From the NCBI GenBank assembly GCA_003153335.1, contig PLYG01000222.1, positions 394 through 10,478 on the forward strand: DNA of 10,085 bases, written 5' to 3'. Every line of letters starts with the position of its first letter. Positions within the stretch are counted from its first letter, which is position 1. This document shows, in pieces, positions 1 through 5,712 of the stretch. Source of the stretch: Betaproteobacteria bacterium. GTDB taxonomy: Bacteria > Pseudomonadota > Gammaproteobacteria > Burkholderiales > Casimicrobiaceae. A program made the position numbers and the translations under genes. Below the pieces are notes generated by a model. The model was not told where the DNA came from. It worked only from the letters and a program-made list of their open reading frames with translations, and searched no databases.

Positions 1-1239
1 CGCGGCACGAGCGTGTATCTGCCCGGCAGCGTCTACCCAATGCTGCCGAAGAAGCTCTCGAACAATCTGTGCTCGTTGAAAGAGGGCCAACTGCGGCTGA
101 CCAAGACCGTCTCGATGACGTTCTCGCCGTCGCTGACCATGGACCGGGTGAAAATCGAGCGCAGCTATATCCGCTCCGCCGCGTTCCTGACCTACGACCA
201 GGTCCGCGAGGGGCTCGACGACAACAAACCGGAGCTGGTGCGGACACCGGAGATTTTTCAGACGTTGCAGGAGATGCGTACGTTCGCCGCCGCTTTGCGT
301 CAGAAGCGCCTGGCAACCGGCTCGCTGGACCTGGAGCTTCCCGAAGTCAAACTGGTCCTGAACGAAAAGAACGAAGTCACCGGCTGGGAGAAGGCGGTGC
401 ATCACTGGGCGCATGAGCTGATCGAGGACATGATGCTGGCGGCCAATCGCGCGGTGGCGGCGTACCTGGTCGAGCATGAGATTCCGGGGTTGTTCCGGAT
501 CCATGAAGATCCGAATCCGGAGGCGCTGGAGCGTTTCGTCGAATTCGTGCGGGAGTTCGGACTCAGCCTCCGCCCGCCGATCGACCGCTTGAAGCTGAAA
601 GGCGTGCTGGACCGCGTGCGCGGAAAAGAGTATGCACACACGATTCATCTGGCGCTGCTGACCAGTTTGAAGCAGGCGAAGTATTCGGCCGAATGCCTGC
701 CGCATTTCGCGCTGAACTTTTCCCGCTACCTGCACTTCACCAGTCCGATCCGGCGCTACCCGGACCTGATCGTCCATCGCGCGCTGGACGGCCACTTCAC
801 GCCCGGCGAGGCGGCGCTGCCGGTGCACGGCAAGAAACGCGGGGGCGGCGAGGCGGGCCGCGCGTACTTCAAACGCCTGGCGATGCTGCGCCCGCTGGCC
901 GTGCATTGTTCGCAACGCGAACGCGACGCCGCGGCCGCCGAAGAGGAGGTGAAGAAGTTCCGGCAGATCGAATTCCTGCGGCGCAACATGAAAGAATCGC
1001 ACCCCGGCCTGATCACCGGCGTGCGCGATTTTGGGCTGTTCGTGGAGTTGCAGGACTGCTACGTCGAGGGCCTCGTCCACGTCGAAAGGATGACCGACGA
1101 CTACTACGTCTATTACGAGAACCAGCACTTGCTGCAAGGCCGCAAGAAACACCGCAGCTTCCGCCTGGGTGATAAAGTGGAGGTGCGGATCGCCAACATC
1201 GATTTGGGGAAGAAGCAGGTGGATTTGGAGATTGTGTGA
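1..1239 (+). CDS. rnr: Ribonuclease R, C-terminal part (5' end outside window)
   Basis: This is the C-terminal 412 residues of a processive 3'-to-5' exoribonuclease of the RNB/RNase II family, which degrades structured RNA in the cytoplasm. The frame is open from base 1, so the true start and the cold-shock and early RNB parts, including the catalytic Asp cluster, lie upstream. The first residues (RGTSVYLPGSVYPMLPKKLS) match the RNB core. The RNB signature follows at about 703-777, with HFTSPIRRYPDLIVHR as its centre. A C-terminal S1 RNA-binding domain (about 1003-1236, beginning HPGLITGVRDFGLFVEL) ends the protein. The segment DDYYVYYENQHLLQGRKKHRSFRLGDKV is typical of RNase R, which favours RNase R over RNase II. 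The protein stops right after the S1 domain, without the Lys-rich tail of the E. coli enzyme. Identification is firm; the gene symbol follows from the family. No clear terminator follows. Confidence 0.95.
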   Translation, partial: RGTSVYLPGSVYPMLPKKLSNNLCSLKEGQLRLTKTVSMTFSPSLTMDRVKIERSYIRSAAFLTYDQVREGLDDNKPELVRTPEIFQTLQEMRTFAAALRQKRLATGSLDLELPEVKLVLNEKNEVTGWEKAVHHWAHELIEDMMLAANRAVAAYLVEHEIPGLFRIHEDPNPEALERFVEFVREFGLSLRPPIDRLKLKGVLDRVRGKEYAHTIHLALLTSLKQAKYSAECLPHFALNFSRYLHFTSPIRRYPDLIVHRALDGHFTPGEAALPVHGKKRGGGEAGRAYFKRLAMLRPLAVHCSQRERDAAAAEEEVKKFRQIEFLRRNMKESHPGLITGVRDFGLFVELQDCYVEGLVHVERMTDDYYVYYENQHLLQGRKKHRSFRLGDKVEVRIANIDLGKKQVDLEIV

Positions 1240-1307
1240 GTGGGGCTGGGCTGTTGGCTGTTGGGAATGATCGCGCGGAGTTTCGTGCAAATTGTGTTTC
1301 CATGGGG

Positions 1308-1334
1308 TATAGTACGCTCAAGGAGGTCGGAAGC
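1308..1334 (+). promoter_or_regulatory. Candidate -10 box and Shine-Dalgarno of the toxin-antitoxin operon
   Basis: TATAGT at 1308-1313 matches five of six bases of the -10 consensus. The -35 position (GTGCAA, 1285-1290, 17-base spacing) is weak. AGGAGGT at 1321-1327 is a near-perfect Shine-Dalgarno sequence seven bases before the ATG at 1335, and it decides that start. If the -10 box is used, transcription would begin near 1320, leaving a leader of only about 15 bases that starts at the ribosome binding site. Autoregulation by the antitoxin is usual for such modules, but I see no clear operator palindrome. Confidence 0.45.
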
Positions 1335-1550
1335 ATGACGGCAATCACAATACAGGTCTCGGACGAGCAAGTGACGAGGTTAAAGGAACGAGCGCGCGTC
1401 CTGGGCGTATCGATTGAGGACGCTGCGAGAATGGCCATTGAAAAGGGCACTTCCGAGGACTCCGAAATTGAACCGGAGGATCCGGAGTTCAACAAGACCG
1501 CAGACCGCATCATCGAGCAAAACGCGGAACTTTATCGGCGTCTCGCCTGA
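1335..1550 (+). CDS. Antitoxin of a Doc-type toxin-antitoxin system (ribbon-helix-helix-like)
   Basis: A 71-residue protein. The N-terminus (MTAITIQVSDEQVTRLKERA) reads as a beta strand followed by a helix, then a turn (LGVSIEDA) and a second helix, the pattern of a ribbon-helix-helix DNA-binding domain. An acidic linker (SEDSEIEPEDPEF) leads to a C-terminal helix ending NAELYRRLA, a tail I associate with antitoxins paired with Doc toxins. The tail would be the toxin-neutralising part and the N-terminus the operator-binding part. The ATG at 1335 is chosen over the in-frame upstream start at 1236 because of the Shine-Dalgarno sequence at 1321-1327 and because homologous-looking sequence begins there. 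The stop TGA overlaps the toxin ATG by one base, implying translational coupling. The role is inferred from fold pattern and gene pairing, not from a catalytic signature. Confidence 0.8.
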   Translation: MTAITIQVSDEQVTRLKERARVLGVSIEDAARMAIEKGTSEDSEIEPEDPEFNKTADRIIEQNAELYRRLA

Positions 1551-1939
1551 TGAAATACCCGACGAAGCGCTCGATAATCAGGCTGCATACCAAAGTGATC
1601 GAAAAGACCGGTGGTTCTGCCGGGCTTCGGGATGCCGGATTGCTGGAGTCCGCCATTGCACAGCCACGAATGACATTTGGCGGCCAACAGCTTTATCCGA
1701 CGATAACGGACAAAGCCGCGGCATTGGGCTTTTCGCTGATCAAGAACCATCCTTTTGTTGACGGTAACAAGAGGATTGGGCATCTTGCGATGCAATTCTT
1801 TCTCGAGGCGAACGGCCACACGATCGTCGCCTCCGTTGACGAACAGGAAAAAATCATCCTCGCCGTCGCCGCGGGCGAAATGGATCGCGAAGCGTTCACC
1901 GCGTGGCTGCGGCTGCATGTCAAACGGACAGTGCCATGA
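1550..1939 (+). CDS. doc: Doc-type (death-on-curing) toxin, Fic family
   Basis: A 129-residue protein with the Fic/Doc core motif HPFVDGNKR at residues 67-75. The Lys in place of the second Gly of classical Fic AMP transferases is the Doc variant. Phage P1 Doc uses this site to phosphorylate elongation factor Tu and stop translation, so the same reaction is the best inference here. Other family landmarks are GGSAGLRDAGLLESAIAQP (residues 21-39), which is strongly Doc-like, FGGQQLYPTITDKAAAL (43-59) and the helix after the motif (FFLEANG, 83-89). His67, Asp71, Asn73, Lys74 and Arg75 are all present, so the toxin looks intact. Length is normal for Doc (about 125-130). Its ATG overlaps the antitoxin stop, so the two form a bicistronic module. 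Sequence gives no sign of plasmid or phage genes nearby; it appears to be a chromosomal insertion between rnr and the secreted-protein genes. Confidence 0.92.
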   Translation: MKYPTKRSIIRLHTKVIEKTGGSAGLRDAGLLESAIAQPRMTFGGQQLYPTITDKAAALGFSLIKNHPFVDGNKRIGHLAMQFFLEANGHTIVASVDEQEKIILAVAAGEMDREAFTAWLRLHVKRTVP

Positions 1940-1967
1940 GCGGTGCTTTTCGCCCGGGAGATGATGC

Positions 1968-2141
1968 ATGAAGATAACGCTGAACTTCTCCGAGGAACTT
2001 GCGAACCGGCTGCGGGAACTGGCGCGTCGCGAGGGCGTCACGGTCGAAGCGCTGGTCGCGCGTATGGTCGAGAAATCGGCCGAGCAGCACGGCAAGAATC
2101 CAGAGGCCTACAAGCGGCTGTCCAAAGGGCCGGATATCTGA
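1968..2141 (+). CDS. Small ribbon-helix-helix protein, probable orphan antitoxin
   Basis: A 57-residue protein. It begins MKITLNFSEELANRLRELAR, then REGVTVEALVARMVEKSAEQ, again a strand-helix-helix pattern like a ribbon-helix-helix antitoxin. It lines up by eye with the first antitoxin: ITIQVSDEQVTRLKERARVL against ITLNFSEELANRLRELARRE. The C-terminus (HGKNPEAYKRLSKGPDI) is short and basic and differs from the first antitoxin's acidic tail. GGGAG at 1956-1960 sits seven bases before the ATG. The gene starts 28 bases after the Doc stop and may be part of the same transcript. No toxin partner follows: a palindromic repeat begins at the base after its stop. It could be an orphan antitoxin, an extra regulator of the module, or the remains of a second system. 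Coding status rests on the fold pattern and the ribosome site. Confidence 0.7.
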   Translation: MKITLNFSEELANRLRELARREGVTVEALVARMVEKSAEQHGKNPEAYKRLSKGPDI

Positions 2142-2239
2142 CTATTGGTTCGCGCGCAGCTAATAAGATGCAACGGTGAAAAATGCCCAGTTGCAGGGGC
2201 TTTTTCGCCGTTGCATTCAATACGCGCGAACCAATATCG
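2142..2239. repeat. Palindromic repeat element, copy 1 (MITE-like)
   Basis: Perfect 14-bp inverted repeats TATTGGTTCGCGCG (2143-2156) and CGCGCGAACCAATA (2223-2236) enclose a second hairpin whose arms are TGCAACGGTGAAAAA (2169-2183) and TTTTTCGCCGTTGCA (2201-2215), one G-T pair apart from perfect. The last 25 bases of the right half (2213-2237) are identical to 7137-7161 in copy 2, and the left 30 bases are similar in both copies. TCTGA occurs immediately before the element (2137-2141, overlapping the TGA stop of the small gene) and again at 2240-2244, as a possible target-site duplication. No coding capacity is visible. Confidence 0.8.
2179..2205 (+). terminator. Terminator-like hairpin inside palindromic repeat copy 1
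   Basis: An A-run is followed by GCCC (2185-2188), an eight-base loop, GGGC (2197-2200) and five T's (2201-2205); the A-run pairs with the T-run. This is the layout of a factor-independent terminator and it lies about 40 bases after the last gene of the toxin-antitoxin cluster. It is nested in the repeat, and copy 2 of the repeat lacks it. The GC stem is only four pairs, so its strength is uncertain. Confidence 0.5.
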
Positions 2240-2400
2240 TCTGAACTGAACACAGTGTGACGCCAATGGAGATTTCCGAAGGAGAGCAGCTTGCGATGCA
2301 CGATGTGAAATAACTACAATAATTCTAGCATAGATATTGTACTTTTTGCTTCCAATGCTCAAAAACGCGCATATTATCACTCGTGCCGGTCCAGGAGAAT
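2240..2400 (+). promoter_or_regulatory. Leader of the SGNH hydrolase gene with candidate -10 box
   Basis: This gene-free stretch becomes AT-rich after about 2310. TATTAT at 2372-2377 is a fair -10 box about 30 bases before the ATG at 2407; no good -35 lies at the standard distance (TTGCTT at 2346-2351 is 20 bases away). AGGAGA at 2393-2398 is the Shine-Dalgarno sequence for the ATG at 2407. I see no other structure and only very short open frames here. Confidence 0.35.
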
Positions 2401-2406
2401 ACCGCG

Positions 2407-4308
2407 ATGCTCACACGACGACTTGCACTGACGTCCATCCTGCTGACCGCCAGCCTTGGCGCGTTCGCCGCCAACGATGAGAACCAGGCCAACAGCTATG
2501 ACAGCGCGTGGGCCGGCGGCTGGGTCGCGCACTGCCGCTCCATCTATACTGTACCGGGGAAGACCGCAGGCTATGTGCTGGCGGTCGGCGACTCGATCAC
2601 GAATGCCAATCCCTACTCTCAGTGGGCGCGCTACGGCGCGGGAAAGACCGCTGAGGACACCGCCATCTGCACCTGGGCAAACACCACCGCGTGGGGCAAC
2701 GACAAAACTCCTTTCACGGATGTATACACGGTTAAAAACGGCTTCTACGCCGCGGCGATCGATATCGCCAATCGAGGCGCAACTGCTTCCGGAGGGATAA
2801 CCACAGACGATTACCTCTCGGGCAACAATAATGGCGGATCGGTGATGCCGACAGACACGGTTACCGCAACAGCGCAAGCTGACCTGATTAACTCGGCCAT
2901 TCTTCATAACCTGCAGGTGGACACGGTCATTGCCGCCTTCAACGACGCCCAATTCGCCGTGATCATGCTGGGAACCAACGATGCCCGCGACATCGGCAAC
3001 GTGACCGACTTTACCAACAATCTGACAACCATCGTCAACAAGTTTGAAGCCAGGAATATCGTCGTAATCCTCAGCACCATTCCGCCGCAACCTGCACTCG
3101 ATGTAACCAACTACAACACGGCGATCCGGACTTTAGCGCAGAACCACGGCCTGCCTCTCATTGACTTCTACGCAGAAATACTTGCCCGCCAGCCCGGCAC
3201 GGCCTGGCAAGGGACGCTGATAACAGCAGGCGATGTCCACCCCACGGCCAGCGGCGGTGTCTATAACGCCGCCAGCGATCCCTACACGCCCGGCGGCGAT
3301 CCCACCACGAATACCACCGGTGATGCGTGCGCGAACGTCGGATATCTGCTGCGTAATTGGCTGACGATCCAGAAGCTCAAGCAGGTCCAGTCCTACATTG
3401 TCAACGGCGTGAACCCGCTGGTGCTGACCTCGATCGGCGTCGCGCCCGGCAGCGTCACGTTGAACACCGGCGGCACGCAGCAGTTCGCGGCCACGGCCAA
3501 GGATCAGTTCGGCGCTGCGCTCAGTCCGCAGCCGGCGATTGCCTGGAGCGTCACGGCCGGGGGCGGATCGGTCAACGCGTCGGGATTCTACACCGCTGGT
3601 GGAACGGCTGGAGGTTACACGGTCACGGCGAGCAGCGGCAGCGTCAGCGGCTCGGCGTCCGTCACCGTCAACATCGTCAGCACCGGCACAGGAACTGGCG
3701 CCGGAACGGGGACCGGCACAGGAACCGGGACATCCACGAGCATCGGAACAGAGACAGCAACTGGAACAGGAACGAGCACGTCCACATCGACAGGCACAGG
3801 TACAGGAACGGGAACAGGTTCGGGCGCATCAACGGCGCCCACCAAGCCCGGCATTACCAGCGCAACGTTCAAGTTCGCTGTGAAGCAGAGCGACTTAAAC
3901 GGAAGTCACAGCCGTTTTTCGATGCAGATTGCCATCGCCCCGCTGCTATCGCAGTTGCCAAAGACCAAGCGCGGCAAGCCGACGTTGGCCGGTCTGGGCT
4001 CGGTGACGCTGTGGCTCGGCAGCGCCTCATTTACGGCAAGCGTCAATGCAAAGGGCCGCGTCGCGGGCGCGTTTTCGATCCGGCTGACAGCCGGTAAAAC
4101 GCCAACAATCACGATCCAGGCTCATGGCCTGAATCTCATTGCACTGTTGGGAATCGATGCCGCCTCCGACGGGGCCAAGTCGATTCCAGCCGGCATCGCC
4201 GCCGTGGCTACGCTGCCCAGCGGCGCGCAAGTGGTGCTGTATAGCGGCTTCGGGTCGTCGGCAGCCATTGCTTACTCCGTAAAGAAAGGGGCCGCGACAG
4301 CGAAATAA
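2407..4308 (+). CDS. Secreted SGNH/GDSL hydrolase with Ig-like domain and Gly-Thr linker
   Basis: A 633-residue exported protein. Residues 1-21 form a Sec signal peptide (MLTRRLALTSILLTASLGAFA, likely cut after AFA). The SGNH hydrolase domain covers about 55-325: GDSI with nucleophile Ser63, Gly124 in NRGATASGG, GTND with Asn191, and DVHP with Asp276 and His278. All four SGNH blocks are present, so it should be an active esterase or acylhydrolase; the substrate (lipid, acetylated polysaccharide or peptidoglycan) cannot be read from sequence. Residues 338-424 look like a bacterial Ig-like (Big_2-type) domain, then 426-474 is an almost pure Gly-Thr/Ser linker, then an unrecognised C-terminal domain (481-633) with alternating hydrophobic strands. 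It lacks an LPXTG motif or membrane anchor. ATG 2407 is chosen over the GTG at 2383 for its Shine-Dalgarno sequence and the signal peptide. The C-terminal domain may be for surface attachment, which is inference. Confidence 0.88.
   Translation: MLTRRLALTSILLTASLGAFAANDENQANSYDSAWAGGWVAHCRSIYTVPGKTAGYVLAVGDSITNANPYSQWARYGAGKTAEDTAICTWANTTAWGNDKTPFTDVYTVKNGFYAAAIDIANRGATASGGITTDDYLSGNNNGGSVMPTDTVTATAQADLINSAILHNLQVDTVIAAFNDAQFAVIMLGTNDARDIGNVTDFTNNLTTIVNKFEARNIVVILSTIPPQPALDVTNYNTAIRTLAQNHGLPLIDFYAEILARQPGTAWQGTLITAGDVHPTASGGVYNAASDPYTPGGDPTTNTTGDACANVGYLLRNWLTIQKLKQVQSYIVNGVNPLVLTSIGVAPGSVTLNTGGTQQFAATAKDQFGAALSPQPAIAWSVTAGGGSVNASGFYTAGGTAGGYTVTASSGSVSGSASVTVNIVSTGTGTGAGTGTGTGTGTSTSIGTETATGTGTSTSTSTGTGTGTGTGSGASTAPTKPGITSATFKFAVKQSDLNGSHSRFSMQIAIAPLLSQLPKTKRGKPTLAGLGSVTLWLGSASFTASVNAKGRVAGAFSIRLTAGKTPTITIQAHGLNLIALLGIDAASDGAKSIPAGIAAVATLPSGAQVVLYSGFGSSAAIAYSVKKGAATAK
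3683..3826 (+). repeat. Degenerate GGNACN hexanucleotide repeat (Gly-Thr linker)
   Basis: A run of imperfect six-base units such as GGCACA, GGAACT, GGAACG and GGTACA, read in frame as Gly-Thr with some Ser-Thr. It encodes the linker between the Ig-like and C-terminal domains of the SGNH protein. Units are in multiples of three, so changes in copy number would alter linker length without shifting the frame. Confidence 0.85.
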
Positions 4309-4622
4309 CGATATATATTTCCTGCGCGTGAACATATTCAGTTGTCGATAAATTTTTAACGGGAAAAGTAACCGCATTTTCGTCGTTTCGCCACATAGTG
4401 TTGCAAGTGAGAATTTAGCCAGCGACTGACGCGTTGAGGATCGAGCGCTGGAGGTGCTCTGCACACCGAATAAAAGCAGTTTTGTGATACAAAACTTGGT
4501 TGCAAAAAAAATTGTAAATTTGTGCAAACTTCACTTGATTTGGGTAAGCCCACATGCAAAATGGGGCCCTATCAATTGAAGTAAACGATCAACGGAAAAT
4601 CCTTTTGAGGAGGAGCACGACT
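4309..4622 (+). promoter_or_regulatory. AT-rich spacer with candidate operator and promoter for the secreted protein
   Basis: No gene is visible in this 314-base stretch. AGTTTTGT-GAT-ACAAAACT at 4478-4496 is a perfect 8-bp inverted repeat with a three-base centre, the size and shape of a dimeric repressor or activator site. It is followed by very AT-rich sequence (4501-4530) with several possible -10 boxes, none paired with a convincing -35. No terminator for the preceding gene stands out. AGGAGG at 4608-4613 is a strong Shine-Dalgarno sequence nine bases before the GTG at 4623. Confidence 0.4.
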
Positions 4623-5420
4623 GTGGTTGCAAAAATGACGGGTCTCAAGGTTGGACTTTTCTCGATGATCGTGTGCTGCGCCGCCGCGCATGCGTTTCAA
4701 GGCCCGTCGTACACGGCAACGATCAAGGTTCCACATGGCTCCACCCTCGGCACCCTGACCATTACGGGAAGAGGCGAGTTCACCGGGGGCTCGAACCTCG
4801 ATGGTCTCATCCAGTTGTTCGGGTTGAATGATTCACAGTCCACAGGTCGTGGGAACAACTTATCGGCGCCGATAACTATCGCCGTATACACCAGCAACGC
4901 CAACATGAGCACAACTCCCCTGCCCATCACAAAAACGGGCCTCTTTGGAGGGAGTGCCGGTGACAAGGGATTGCAACTCAGGCTCACGTCCAATGGCAAT
5001 GGCGCAACTCCACTTTCATACAGTGTGAGGGTCAATAGTCACAATAACAGCGCAACGGTTAAGTCAGACACCGGTAGAAATAGCGGGAACCCCCAGATCA
5101 GCATCCAGGGAAACTCGAACCAGACCAGGGATAGGTTCACGTTTAAATTCACGAGTGTTGACTTCTCCGGTTTGCCCACGATAGCCCAAGGCAGGAATAC
5201 GATCCCTGCGCTGGGCAACAACGGCGGGCACAGCAACGGCATGGGTCTGTCCAACTTCATCCTGGTGATGGGAACGGACAAACTCGCGATACAGTTCAAT
5301 GGATTCTTTAAGAAGGGTAAGATTGTCGGCGATGGCACTTCGCCTAGCCCTGCCCAAAAACTCGTCGCTACCGACCCTCTCGGCGGCGCCACCGGCACCG
5401 GCAGCAACGGCGGCAGGTAA
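4623..5420 (+). CDS. Secreted protein of unknown function
   Basis: A 265-residue protein I do not recognise. It starts with a Sec signal peptide (MVAKMTGLKVGLFSMIVCCA then AAHA, probable cleavage after AHA at residue 24). The two Cys in the signal do not form a proper lipobox, so it is unlikely to be a lipoprotein. The mature part is rich in Gly, Asn, Ser and Thr with alternating hydrophobic residues (YTATIKVPHGSTLGTLTITG), which suggests an extended beta protein. The C-terminus (GGATGTGSNGGR) is a disordered Gly-Thr-Ser tail. The GTG at 4623 is preferred because AGGAGG lies nine bases upstream; an ATG at 4635 and a further upstream ATG at 4554 are alternatives, the latter putting extra polar residues in front of the signal. 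It follows another exported protein but is separated by 314 bases, so it probably has its own promoter. A strong terminator follows, so it looks monocistronic. Confidence 0.8.
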   Translation: MVAKMTGLKVGLFSMIVCCAAAHAFQGPSYTATIKVPHGSTLGTLTITGRGEFTGGSNLDGLIQLFGLNDSQSTGRGNNLSAPITIAVYTSNANMSTTPLPITKTGLFGGSAGDKGLQLRLTSNGNGATPLSYSVRVNSHNNSATVKSDTGRNSGNPQISIQGNSNQTRDRFTFKFTSVDFSGLPTIAQGRNTIPALGNNGGHSNGMGLSNFILVMGTDKLAIQFNGFFKKGKIVGDGTSPSPAQKLVATDPLGGATGTGSNGGR

Positions 5421-5442
5421 AAGAACGCAAGTTGATCGTCCG

Positions 5443-5478
5443 AAAACGGGTAGCTCAATCGAGCTACCCGTTTTCTTG
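5443..5478 (+). terminator. Strong intrinsic terminator
   Basis: AAAACGGGTAGCTC (5443-5456) and GAGCTACCCGTTTT (5461-5474) form a perfect 14-bp stem with the four-base loop AATC, followed by CTT. It begins 22 bases after the stop of the secreted-protein gene. The A-run and T-run make it symmetrical, so it could work in both directions. Confidence 0.9.
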
Positions 5479-5513
5479 TCGTCAGAGTGGATGTTATCGG
5501 ACATTCATTTCGA

Positions 5514-5622
5514 CCGCATCAGGGGGTGCATCACCGGACTTGCAATCCCGGTGAACCCTCCGGGTTCATCGGGAAATCGCTTCGGCAACTCATGCAAGTC
5601 CGTTGATGCACCCGCATCAGGG
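5514..5622. repeat. Large imperfect palindrome with flanking direct repeats
   Basis: Arms at 5524-5544 and 5593-5613 are complementary at 20 of 21 positions. Inside, TCCCGGTGAACCC (5546-5558) and GGGTTCATCGGGA (5562-5574) make a second 13-bp stem with the three-base loop TCC, and GC-TTCG-GC (5579-5586) could form a tiny third one. The 11-base direct repeat CCGCATCAGGG stands at 5514-5524 and 5612-5622, overlapping the palindrome ends. As DNA it looks like a small mobile palindrome with a target duplication; as RNA it would be a long hairpin or three-way junction in the leader of the next gene. It matches no riboswitch class I know. Confidence 0.7.
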
Positions 5623-5641
5623 CTGACCGCCAATCTGCCCT

Positions 5642-5670
5642 TTGACATTTCCGGCAACAGCGCAAGTATT
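5642..5670 (+). promoter_or_regulatory. Candidate promoter for the PilZ/MshEN gene
   Basis: TTGACA at 5642-5647 is a perfect -35 hexamer. Seventeen bases on, AGTATT (5665-5670) is a poor -10 match (three of six). It lies about 45 bases before the ATG at 5713 and downstream of the terminator and palindrome, a sensible place for a promoter. If used, the palindrome would not be transcribed with the gene. Confidence 0.3.
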
Positions 5671-5712
5671 GCAGCGACTCACGCTCAACCTTTCAACCTG
5701 CTGGGCCATGCC

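Noticed and set aside
693..1172. Open frame of 159 codons in another + frame inside rnr
   Set aside because: It overlaps the RNB signature and S1 domain of RNase R; the Arg/Ala-rich translation is typical of out-of-frame GC-rich sequence.
1941..2179. 78-codon frame overlapping the 57-residue antitoxin-like gene
   Set aside because: Its translation lacks any pattern, whereas the frame starting at 1968 has a good ribosome site and a ribbon-helix-helix pattern.
2266..2313. 15-codon frame after palindromic copy 1 (MEISEGEQLAMHDVK)
   Set aside because: Too short, no ribosome site in front of its ATG, and no link to a neighbouring gene's regulation is visible.
2377..3090. Long open frame of 237 codons on the - strand
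   Set aside because: It lies opposite the SGNH domain, whose catalytic motifs are all in the + frame; the - frame shows no recognisable domain.
3683..3826. CRISPR array
   Set aside because: The repeats are short, contiguous, in frame and have no unique spacers; they encode a protein linker.
3615..3872. Val-Pro repeat open frame on the - strand
   Set aside because: It is the complement of the Gly-Thr-encoding hexanucleotide repeat and has no other support.
5524..5613. c-di-GMP (GEMM) riboswitch in front of the PilZ/MshEN gene
   Set aside because: It was a tempting idea given the gene, but the conserved GEMM core (CACGCACAGGGCAAACC-like) is absent; the sequence is dominated by simple inverted repeats.
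5299..5712. In-frame upstream extension of the PilZ/MshEN gene to 5299
   Set aside because: It would overlap the end of the secreted-protein gene by about 120 bases, be read through the 14-bp terminator stem and the large palindrome, and has no counterpart in the paralogue, which begins at the equivalent of 5713.
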